A DNA stretch of 10,177 nucleotides from positions 1-10,177 of the forward strand of contig JAOXYC010249900.1 of the NCBI GenBank assembly GCA_028565715.1. The letters run 5' to 3'. The position numbers were made by a program, and so were the translations under genes. The stretch's first letter is position 1. Every line of letters begins with the position of its first letter. Below, one piece after another: positions 1 through 7,619 of the stretch. Under the pieces are notes generated by a model. That model searched no databases and was not told the DNA's origin. It saw only the letters and a program-made list of their open reading frames with translations. Origin of the DNA: Phoronis pallida (lineage: Eukaryota; Phoronida; Phoronidae).

Positions 1-378
1 TTTGTTTTCTTTTCTTTTTAATTTGATAAAATGTTAACTTTAAATATAACTGTATATTATAATTGGTGGTCAGCTATAAGCGATTTTTAATCTTTGTTGG
101 CCACCTCGTCAAATATGTATTTTATATTATTCTTAATTTGTATATATTTTTGATGATTAAAAAATAAATTTTTTAACAACAATAACAACAACTACATGGA
201 AAGGCATGTCATAAATTATGTTTAAAGTTCTATTTGAAGGATGGGGTAGATGATGCTGACCCCACTTGAAGAAAATGATGACTGACTAAAATATTGTTTT
301 TAAACATGCGACTGAGACAGAAGGAAGTGATGATTATGGCATGTTGAATACATAAGTTGTGATGATGGTGACGAGGCT
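1..378. other. AT-rich intergenic sequence, no gene seen
   Basis: It contains poly-T/A runs and a short AAC-rich microsatellite-like stretch near 175-195. No reading frame, tRNA or splice pattern could be supported. Confidence 0.6.
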
Positions 379-390
379 ATGATAGTTGTG

Positions 391-556
391 ATGATGGCGA
401 TGGCGATGGCAATGGCGATTGCGATGACAATGGCGATGGCGATGGCGATGAGGTTGAGGTTGAGGGTGCGGGTGAGGGTGAGGTTGAGGCTGAGGGTGAG
501 GTTGAGGGTGAGGGTGAGGGTGCGGGTGAGGGTGAGGGTGAGGGTGAGGGTGAGGA
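391..556. repeat. Hexanucleotide minisatellite (GATGGC)n followed by (GGGTGA)n
   Basis: The block at about 391-450 is built of GATGGC-like hexamers and passes into GGTTGA/GGGTGA hexamers to about 556. From 506 to 550 there are eight GGG triplets at an exact 6-nt period, the classic G3N3 pattern for G-quadruplex formation on the plus strand. The repeats keep long frames open on both strands by chance of composition (Met-Ala and Val-Arg repeats on plus, Leu-Thr on minus), so I do not call a gene here. Confidence 0.95.
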
Positions 557-2439
557 TGATACTGGTGATGATGAAATTCGTAGTCAAAACTCGTTCCTTG
601 CGAAAATTAGACGGTAGCACATTGTTGCGCGGAGGACATGCAACATGTAACGATGTTCCGTTTCGGGGAAATCGGTTATCAACAAGAGCTAACGTAAGCG
701 AGCTCGTGCGCTTGCCAATTATCAATTTCGGGTTTTGCGAAAAGAAATCAGATAGAAACTGCGATTAATTTGAATTGATGCAAACGACGTAGGTTTTAAC
801 TCACCTAACAACAAGATTACCGAAAGGGTTCCTTTTCTGACCATGCTTAGCCTCTAGAAAACGAGTGATTTAGTGATATCACTTGGATGTTATCTTGTTC
901 ATAAGGAAATACACATATCTGTGTCACCTGATCTAAAGTCTACGCTATACATTATCTGTTCTATTTGTTCTCGTGGAAGTTATCTATGTGATAACGCAAC
1001 TAATAAGATATTTTTCATTCAGGTACTATAACGACAAGTAAATAGTCTAAGATTTTTAGTAAATACACGTTTAGCAAATTAATTTGACTAGAGGAAAGTG
1101 AATGACAAAATGCAGGTTTGCATCAAAGACATCAATTTTTCACAATGATAACATTCAAAAAGGAACCTGTTTTAAAAGCTATCGTATCCCTCTAAACATT
1201 TACATTCGTTCGAGCTACGCCCCCTGCCATAAAAACAACTTTTCGATTTATACATGCAATTATGTTCTTCTCAAAAATCTATTAACTTTAAAAATAAGAT
1301 AAAAATATCGGAATCAGTAATTTTTTAACAATCTTTTTCGTATTCGTAAAAAATTAAACTGTGTCATTATCTACTTACTTTAGATTATCTTTCCATCTCA
1401 TTTCGACAATAAATTGAATAATTACTCAAAAAGAAATATAAAAAGTCGTGTCATGTTTCTATTTCCCCGCGACATCTCCCCTGGAGATAGGGGGTGGTTT
1501 GGAAAACCATTCAACAGAATTTCTAGAATTTCTTGATATGAACATCATTCTGAATGCTGTTGATCTTCATTAAAAATGTCGAAACAATTAAATTAACGCT
1601 TGGCCAAAATCTCGTTGATTAATCTCATTGATTTCTGGCGAAATAATACATTTCCATCGCTGGGTTATAAACCTTGACCAAAATCGGTCTTGAGGTACAG
1701 TTATATGATTGAAAAACAAATAAAATTGGAAAACCCAGAAAAACAGTGAAAACTCTAGGATCGAATGTCTGTTCATGAAAAATCATAACAATTAATCGGC
1801 AAAATTGGGGAAACTTTTAAAAAGCGTCTGTAGACGAAATAAATCGAAGAAAAAATAATAAAACAGTCTGCGAATCTTTTGGATACTGCTGTAATGGATT
1901 ACAGTTAGTACACATTTTTTTCTTTGAGTAAAACTATAAATCGTTGGTAATTCAAACAGAGAGGAGAGACAGAACGGCTCAAGATGTTTAATTCACGTAG
2001 GTTATTGTACTTTTGCAATTCGTGTTGCTAAATCTTTCAAGATCTTTCTTAATCGTACATACTAATCCAACGGTTGATTTTCAAATATTCTCTACGGTTA
2101 ATTAATCACAAAAATTTAAGATATCGCTTTTTAGAAGGATATGTTGGTTTAGCTTTGACGGTAAGAAAATACCCAATTTGTATTAAGCGGTCGAATTAAA
2201 AGAGATCGTTTCGTCGGTAAATCCCCATGAAAAACTCTCTCGGGCTCACACCACCAGCACATAGCCACCTCTCTACATATCTTGATCGAAAAAACGCCAC
2301 GACATACTTTCTTTTCTTATCGTCAAAGTTTGGCTGATATTCGTCATTTTTCTGCCAGATGCAAGATGTCTCATTTTATTTGCCACCAGTCTTTATATTT
2401 TCAAACATTCTTGTGGCTGTATTTATAAGTGTCAGTAGA
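557..2439. other. Intergenic sequence, no gene seen
   Basis: 560-770 is somewhat richer in G+C and open in more than one frame, but it is only the tail of frames opened by the minisatellite and resembles no protein. The rest is AT-rich with frequent stops in all frames. A small palindromic patch (ATCTCCCCTGGAGAT, about 1474-1488) is the only local structure noted. Confidence 0.55.
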
Positions 2440-2750
2440 GTTGATAAAGAAACAACAACTGTTTTATGCGACATGTTTCGACGAACCTTTTGTCATTATC
2501 AAGCTTTGTTTTTGAATGCCAAGCCATGTGCCAGAACATAAATGTGGAAATAAGGATGCATACGGGTAAGGGAATACAAAAACTAGGATGGACAGAGCAA
2601 CACTGTTTTTGTATTCAGTTACCCGTATGTATTCTTATGTCCAATTTTGATTTTAGCGGCTTGGCATTTAGCCATTTAGAAAAAACGCTTGATAATCACG
2701 AGACGTTCGCCAACAGATGTCGCTTAAAACAGCTGTTGTTTATTATCAAG
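2440..2750. repeat. Long imperfect inverted repeat (foldback/MITE-like element)
   Basis: The left arm (about 2440-2583) is the reverse complement of the right arm (about 2605-2750), with scattered substitutions and small indels and a 21-nt loop at 2584-2604. The innermost 34 nt (2550-2583 against 2605-2638) differ at only 4 positions. Outward, shared blocks include AATGCCAAGCC, ATTATCAAGC and TTGATAA at the tips. Each arm also contains a 63-64 bp sub-unit bounded by TTGATAA and its complement (2440-2503 and 2688-2750). I see no clean target-site duplication and no transposase, so a non-autonomous DNA element or a hairpin-RNA locus are both possible. Confidence 0.85.
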
Positions 2751-3690
2751 TCTTCTTCATATTTTCACTTGAACCTATATGCCTTTTTGTTGTGTATCGT
2801 CTCTTTATTCAGTATAATACTAATATGATGATGCTGGTGATACAGTGCTTGCACAAGAATAAAATCACCCTGTTGTGTTTGACCTAAAAAACTACACGTC
2901 TAGGGCTCACACAATTGGGCATTGAGTCGTGACTGGTGTAACATGTCGGACTATACTCCCTCTACCGCAGTCTATATGCTTGTTACATCGTCTGTTACTT
3001 ACCTTGATGAACAATCAAGATTCATATTTCTATACCAGAACCAGTATTGGTTTTGAGGTGGAGTGAGTTTTGTGGCTATAAAAAAAACATTGCGGTAGAA
3101 TCATTTGGGGTACACGTTGATTTCCACTTTTATGATTTATGTTTCACGGCAGACAAAAAAAAAAGTTTTCTTTCACCATAATTTTGTTATGTATTTTCTA
3201 TTCGTATTTTAAAGGAACTCACCTTCAAGTTTCAGTGTATTTTGGGTTTTTTTTGAAACACAGCGTTAAAGTTTTAAATTTATGGCTTGAAAAACTCATC
3301 TTGGTGTGTTCTATCATATTCAAAAAGAAAAGCAGACATTTCTCACCAATTTCAAGCTTCAATTACACTAAGGTTTCTTGCTCCAATGTTCAAAAAAATG
3401 ACACGAATTTGAAGCTATGGATAAATGCCATTTGCGGGTCAGTGGCATAAACACATTGAATAACTGTCAAGATTGAGTTACTCAATTAAAGTGTTATTTC
3501 ATGATTTTACTATTTTTGAGTTATGCTAGAGAGACCGACTACACTTGTCATTTCAAGGCACCATATTTTTTGATTGAGTAATCCAGTGATACTATACACA
3601 TTTTATACAACTCGACCCCGGTAAAAACTATATCTGAAAATACACAACATGATTCTTTATCTGTGATAGGTATAGATGGGCAGTATTTTT
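2751..3690. other. Intergenic sequence, no gene seen
   Basis: AT-rich with several homopolymer runs. A short near-perfect palindrome, ATTGAGTTACTCAAT, lies at about 3473-3487. Open stretches are short and of low complexity. Confidence 0.55.
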
Positions 3691-3819
3691 CGAGAAGTCA
3701 TGGATATGGTGTTTCTTAAAATGATTAATATTTTTTTTTTAAATCCGAGCCTTTGGCAACTGAAGGATTTTTAAAAAAATTATCACGAGTTTTGAAAAAC
3801 ACCATGTTCATGACTTCGA
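3691..3819. repeat. Second long imperfect hairpin upstream of the deacetylase gene
   Basis: 3691-3746 pairs with 3765-3819 around an 18-nt loop. The best block, 3695-3714 against 3797-3816, has 2 mismatches in 20. The inner part is A/T-run rich with indels. Pairing may extend outward, with an insertion on the right side, to a shared GCAGTATTT-type block near 3681 and 3845. No similarity to the hairpin at 2440-2750 is apparent by eye. Confidence 0.8.
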
Positions 3820-4058
3820 GGGGAATATTGTTTTTCTCCAAATACTGGCATTTTGAATGAAAAGGTGCAAACATTTCCATAAAAACACAAAAAAAACTCA
3901 AAACTTGACTGCCTATCGTTGCACGCGACGACTGCATCGGGTGTACTGTCCTTTTTATTTTACGCGCTCATGTGTCACGGAATAAGCATGATTTTTATTT
4001 GTTTTGGTAAAACTCCGCCCATGAATATAGACTCACGAGTGGAATATACATAATTGGC

Positions 4059-4066
4059 TATAATAT
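4059..4066 (+). promoter_or_regulatory. Possible TATA-like element for the deacetylase gene
   Basis: TATAATAT sits about 31 bp upstream of the candidate ATG at 4097. If used, transcription would start around 4088-4092 and leave only a very short 5' leader. In AT-rich DNA such a match is weak evidence, and the call depends on the candidate first exon being right. Confidence 0.15.
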
Positions 4067-4096
4067 CCACACTATGCACATAAAACAACAATTTTC

Positions 4097-4106
4097 ATGG
4101 GAGAAA
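4097..4106 (+). CDS. Candidate exon 1: start codon and first residues of the deacetylase
   Basis: Exon 2 opens with a phase-1 acceptor inside the signal peptide and has no ATG of its own, so the start must lie upstream. ATG at 4097 gives Met-Gly-Glu plus one base, followed at once by a donor GTAAAT at 4107. Joined to exon 2 it reads MGEIREAVVFLVLLG, a normal signal-peptide start with the hydrophobic core a few residues in. The phase matches exactly and the implied intron 1 is 252 bp, like the others. The evidence is circumstantial: a short ATG plus donor can occur by chance, and the true first exon could lie further upstream. Confidence 0.5.
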
Positions 4107-7100
4107 GTAAATTATAGGATTCATGTCCCACAGTGACTGAAAGGAACACGTAACAGCTCCATAGTTCAATTGCGGATTTCCGAAAGAGCGCTCTGACGTA
4201 CATGTACCATGTAAGAATGATGGAATTAAAATCAGAAATACAATGACCCCTTCTCCAACAAACACAAATACATGACAAACAATAAACTCATACAACTAAA
4301 GGGTAGGAGTCACTATTTGAAATAACTCTGTGCCTATTCGTCAATGTTTTACTTTCAGTTCGTGAAGCTGTGGTATTTCTCGTGCTCTTGGGATTGCTCG
4401 CTCACGCCCAGAGTGAGCGAGTGTTTGACTGTAGCCAGGATAAGAGTGGATACTACTGCGACTCCCTTGATGAGGCGAGCGACAAGTTTGTCCAAGTACT
4501 GTGCTTCTCTCCCAGGTCCAACCCAATGAGATATGAGTTCAACTGCCTCAAGAACACTGTGTGTTCCCAGCGAACACAAACCGCAATCTCGTGTATCCAT
4601 AAGAGGGAATGGAAACCATCACAAGGTTTGTAAGAACATTGAACAGTTAAAAAATCATTGAGGACTTTTTTGAAAAGGGTTGAAACAGTTTTTATGAAAC
4701 AAATTACTATATATGTTAACAAAACTGTCCACAGAGTCATCTGGCACCGCATATTTCATTTATCGGTTACAAAATGACCATGTTGTTCCGAAGGCCCTTT
4801 GGTCCCGGCCTTTGGTCCCACCTAGTTATTTAGAACAGAGCAGTTAAGTATTGTGAAAATGGTTAAGAATAAAAAATCGCGATGAGTTAATGTCGGTGGT
4901 GTTTTGAATATGTATATAATACCTGCAGGCAAAATCTCCAACACACACAAGATCGCACGTCTTGTTTATCTTCATTCCGTAAAGAAATCATTCTATAAAT
5001 ATTTATACATGCATGTTTAGGTAAACAACCCGAACCTGTTGTCATTCAAACAACAACGAGCCCTTCTACAACCCGCAAGCCAAGACCACAAACAATGGAT
5101 TGTAGCTTCACAGAAAGTGGAACCTACTGCAACGACAGCGACACCTCACAGAGATCTTATAACTACATATATTGTAGTTCTTTTGATTCAAAACCGCTTG
5201 CGTTTAAGTTTAGCTGCCCAGAGAAATATGCGTGTTCTCAAGCTTCATCGAATGCAGTCAGGTGCATGATTGGTAAGGAAATTTATGATTTATAAAAAGA
5301 AATCGGATCTTTTCCTAAGTACTGCAACATGCATTTTCAAAAATAGGTAATCAAGTTAATTTGCTTTATTCAGGCCTTTATCCAACACTAGGTCAAATAT
5401 GGGCAGGTGGTGTAAACGTTGCAGAGGGGTGTGTACGTTTCATGGTTGAGGGTGAAAGGTTAGATGTCTAGATTACGAAAAAAGGTTTTTAAACCGTCTT
5501 ACGTAACACTTTTGCATTATGGAGTTTAAAAAGTCCATGTAAATGCAAAAGTGTTACAGGTATCCATTCAGTTAGCATAGGAAAGGCTAGAAAGTGAAAA
5601 AAGTAACCATATAATATAATATTGCACTATTTGTGTGATTTCAGCTACACCCATGCCTACTACACGAACACCGCCCCCACCGAGCACGACAACACCAAGG
5701 CAAGCTGTTACACCCGTGCCTACTACACGAGCCCCGGTCCCACCAACCACGACAACACCAAGGCAGACGACTGAAATGACGACAATAAAATCACCCATTG
5801 TCGACGCCATTACTCAGAAACCATCTGGAACGAAGTACGAGTGTGAAAAGATGGTGTCGGGGTTCTACTGTGATGCGTCTGGTACAGATGGAGGCTATAC
5901 GTATGTCTCTTGTGCCTCTCCTCACGCTGAGCCTCGACTGACCATCGGTAGTTGCACAAGGGGGACGATTTGTCACCAAGACTCCACTGCCCTGCTTGTA
6001 TGCAGGAAGCCAAGTAGGTATATGTGTAACTATCTTGGACTATACTACAGTTTAGAAAATTGAACTTCAATACAGTGTGTTAACTTTTGTTTTACAGAAT
6101 TATCAGATACATCTTAGATGCCTTTTCATTAATAACTGCCAGAAGCAGTACAAACAATAAACCCTCCATTAATAGACTTGTAAAAACTGAAAATCAACGT
6201 AATCGCGTAATTCCACTGGCTCGAACTGCCTATGAAATATGTGATAGAATATAACTTGAAACTTCCAATTTTGCAGCTCCCAAAAAAGTCAAGGTTGAAA
6301 GTGAGTACAACACCGGATCATCAACTAAGGATAAGCCAATGTTCGTTTACTTTTCAATCGACGATGGCATCACGCCAAGCGTGTTTAGCTGGTCACGTGA
6401 ATTATTCCAGGATAGGAAGAACCCGAACAACTGTAGTGTTTCTGCGACATACAATGTCGTGCAGGTCAACACGAAGTAAGATTTGTCTTTAAATTTGTGC
6501 GGTACCGGGATCGCATTAAAGTGGATAGATGGCCAATGCAAAAAGAAGTGTGGTTTCTGTGAGAATCATATTTCCTAACCGTATTTGTATCTATTCTTCC
6601 CATCGACTCTGACAAATACGTACAGTGTTTAAAAAAAATAGAGTGTGGTGAAAGAAGGACAGGCATACATTCTCACATACATGTATACTCTTAGTTTATG
6701 TAAGTGGGTGTTTGAACCCCTCGCACCTCAAATGCACGCAGTGCACGTGGGAATTAATCAAACCAGTTCATTCATGCATTTAAATATTTCTAGGTTCAAC
6801 TTGCTAAAACAACTCTACGAGGATGGTCACGAAATTGCCAGGCACGGTAGAACACACCGTACTCCGGCCGACTGGTGGAGAACAGCGACCAAGGAAGAAT
6901 GGAAAGATGAAATAGTCGGGTTCACTAAGATCCTGCAACAAAAGACCGGAATCCCGGCATCAGTTGTGAAAGGAATGAGAGGACCTTTCTTAGAAATCGG
7001 AGGAGATAGGGTCTTTGACATGCTCATTGTAAATGGTTTCAAATACGACGCCTCGATGGTGGCGCGAGCTGATCCAATATGGCCGTACAAACTGACGTCA

Positions 7101-7511
7101 AAGAATGTGAAGAGGTGCAGGGCGCCACGCGGATGTCCAACTAAACCATTCCCAAATCTCTGGGAGGTGCCTCTGAATCTACACTTTGGTTGTCCGGGTG
7201 CTGAGAGGTTTGGTTACGGGATGATTGACCAGTGCATGACGCAGACATTCGATCAAGCTCTGCAGTACCTGAGAGGCAACTTCAAACGACACTACATCAA
7301 TAAGGTACCATTTGGGCTGAACATGCACTTCGCTTGGTTCGCCGGTCCCCATAGAGTCCACAATCTTCAAGCGTTGAAGGCCTTTCTCGACGAGCTTGGT
7401 CATCTGGACGATGTCTGGATTGTATCCACCATTAAAGTTCTTGAGTGGTTGGAAAATCCAGTCAGTAATGATGAATTGGCTAAAGGCAATTTCAAACCTT
7501 TTAATTGTTAA
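4097..7511 (+). CDS. Secreted modular chitin deacetylase-like protein (CE4/NodB), six exons
   Basis: Spliced gene: 4097-4106, 4359-4625, 5021-5272, 5645-6013, 6277-6475, 6794-7511; 1815 nt, 604 residues, frame kept across all joins. Family role: metal-dependent removal of N-acetyl groups from chitin or chito-oligosaccharides, outside the cell. Order: signal peptide (about 1-20, AHA before Q21); six-Cys modules at 28-82, 120-174 and 243-296; Thr/Pro linkers 94-118 and 178-240; deacetylase domain from about 320 to the C-terminus. Seen motifs: SIDDG with D328/D329 (catalytic base and metal Asp), HGRTH with H383/H387 (metal), RGPF from R428, WEVPLN, and GLNMHFAWF with the late His. RKNPNNC and GHEI are animal chitin deacetylase hallmarks, and the ATYNV-to-GHEI distance fits the insect enzymes as I recall them. 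Insect relatives usually carry one peritrophin plus one LDLa domain instead of three modules. Substrate and tissue are inference. The 10-nt first exon is the least certain part. Confidence 0.93.
4359..4625 (+). CDS. Exon 2: signal-peptide core and cysteine module 1
   Basis: The acceptor tract ends ACTTTCAG at 4358 and the donor ACAAG/GTTTGT lies at 4626; both junctions are phase 1. The first residues, REAVVFLVLLGLLAHA, form a hydrophobic stretch with an AxA cleavage site before Q21. Then comes module 1 with Cys at residues 28, 37, 52, 66, 72 and 82 (spacing 8, 14, 13, 5, 9). GC content is clearly above the flanking introns. The reading frame runs a few codons past the donor to a stop, as expected of an exon. 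Confidence 0.88.
4793..4819. repeat. Short tandem duplication in intron 2
   Basis: GGCCCTTTGGTCCC is followed directly by GGCCTTTGGTCCC, a one-base-shorter copy. It stands out as GC-rich within an AT-rich intron. It has no evident function. Confidence 0.7.
5021..5272 (+). CDS. Exon 3: Thr-rich linker and cysteine module 2
   Basis: The acceptor is ...CATGTTTAG at 5020 and the donor TG/GTAAGG at 5273, both phase 1. It encodes a linker containing TTTSPSTTRKPRP, then module 2 with Cys at 120, 129, 144, 158, 164 and 174. The spacing (8, 14, 13, 5, 9) is identical to module 1 although the residues between cysteines have diverged. Conserved positions include SG-x-YC after the first Cys and CSQ at the fifth. 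The split codon at each end resolves cleanly (Gly93, Ala177). Confidence 0.92.
5503..5557. repeat. Perfect-stem hairpin inside intron 3 of the deacetylase gene
   Basis: GTAACACTTTTGCATT at 5503-5518 is an exact reverse complement of 5542-5557. Inside it a second short stem (ATGGA 5519-5523 with TCCAT 5534-5538) closes a 10-nt loop, leaving only a 3-nt bulge (GTA, 5539-5541). The 55-nt foldback could be a tiny transposon relic or an intronic small-RNA-type hairpin. No clear target-site duplication is visible. Confidence 0.85.
5645..6013 (+). CDS. Exon 4: long Thr/Pro linker and cysteine module 3
   Basis: The acceptor is GTGATTTCAG at 5644 and the donor CCAA/GTAGGT at 6014, both phase 1. Residues 178-240 are a Thr/Pro-rich linker of mucin type, a probable O-glycosylated spacer. 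It includes a 21-residue unit duplicated in tandem. Module 3 follows with Cys at 243, 252, 266, 280, 286 and 296 (spacing 8, 13, 13, 5, 9), one residue shorter than the other two modules between the second and third Cys. Confidence 0.93.
5647..5772 (+). repeat. 63-bp tandem duplication in the exon 4 linker
   Basis: Two in-frame copies, 5647-5709 and 5710-5772, encode TPMPTTRTPPPPSTTTPRQ plus two residues and the closely matching TPVPTTRAPVPPTTTTPRQ plus two residues. They are separated by a few point changes, which suggests a fairly recent duplication that lengthened the mucin-like spacer. Such linker repeats often vary in copy number between alleles. Confidence 0.92.
6277..6475 (+). CDS. Exon 5: start of the deacetylase domain with motif 1
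   Basis: The acceptor is CAATTTTGCAG at 6276 (phase 1) and the donor is GAA/GTAAGA at 6476 (phase 2). After a short Lys/Ser/Thr-rich linker it encodes KPMFVYFSIDDGITPS, the first NodB motif. D328 is expected to be the catalytic base and D329 a metal ligand. Next comes RKNPNNCSVSATYNV, which parallels the RKNPNGC..ATFFV segment of insect chitin deacetylases. The phase change at its 3' end separates the catalytic core from the symmetrical module exons upstream. Confidence 0.92.
6794..7511 (+). CDS. Exon 6: remainder of the deacetylase domain and stop codon
   Basis: The acceptor is AAATATTTCTAG at 6793 (phase 2). It completes Lys366 and continues FNLLKQLYEDGHEIARHG, so exactly 16 residues lie between ATYNV and GHEI, the spacing I recall in insect chitin deacetylases. 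Motifs in order: HGRTH (383-387), ADWW..A..EW, MRGPFLEIGGD (R428), IWPYKLT, CPTKPFPNLWEVPLN, DQC, and GLNMHFAWF, then a helical C-terminal end with DDVWIVSTIKVLEWLENP. The TAA stop is at 7509-7511. The frame stays open upstream of 6794, but that part is low-complexity intron and does not resemble the family. Confidence 0.95.
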
Positions 7512-7579
7512 TTTCCGCATCTATTTAGAATTCCAAAATTGTGACATTTTAATAATAATGTGATGGTGAATTTGGAATT

Positions 7580-7585
7580 AATAAA
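7580..7585 (+). terminator. Poly(A) signal of the deacetylase gene
   Basis: AATAAA lies 69 bp after the TAA stop. A GT-rich stretch follows (GTGGTGTTTTTATT from 7601), the usual downstream element. Cleavage is expected near 7595-7605, giving a 3' UTR of about 90 bp. Confidence 0.8.
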
Positions 7586-7619
7586 GCCATGATTGGAAAA
7601 GTGGTGTTTTTATTAACGT

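Noticed and set aside
300-768. Long open frames on both strands through the minisatellite
   Set aside because: The frames are kept open by hexamer repeats encoding Met-Ala, Val-Arg or Leu-Thr strings. The non-repeat tail resembles no protein and is open on both strands.
2466-2828. 120-codon plus-strand open frame
   Set aside because: It lies largely within the inverted repeat, so much of it is the two arms read in opposite senses. An AATAAA near 2860 is not enough to support a gene.
4095-4752. Minus-strand open frames overlapping exons 1-2
   Set aside because: They are antisense shadows of the deacetylase exons, with no splice or family support. The plus-strand frame carries clear conserved cysteines.
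4359-6013. Calling the modules standard peritrophin-A (ChtBD2) or LDL-receptor-A domains
   Set aside because: The cysteine spacing does not match either pattern closely, and no acidic LDLa calcium motif is present. A chitin-binding-like role is kept only as inference.
6645-6793. Open frame continuing upstream of exon 6 from an ATG at 6645
   Set aside because: It reads into intron sequence. Splicing at 6793 gives the family-specific spacing between ATYNV and GHEI, while the upstream extension has no similarity and would lose the first catalytic motif.
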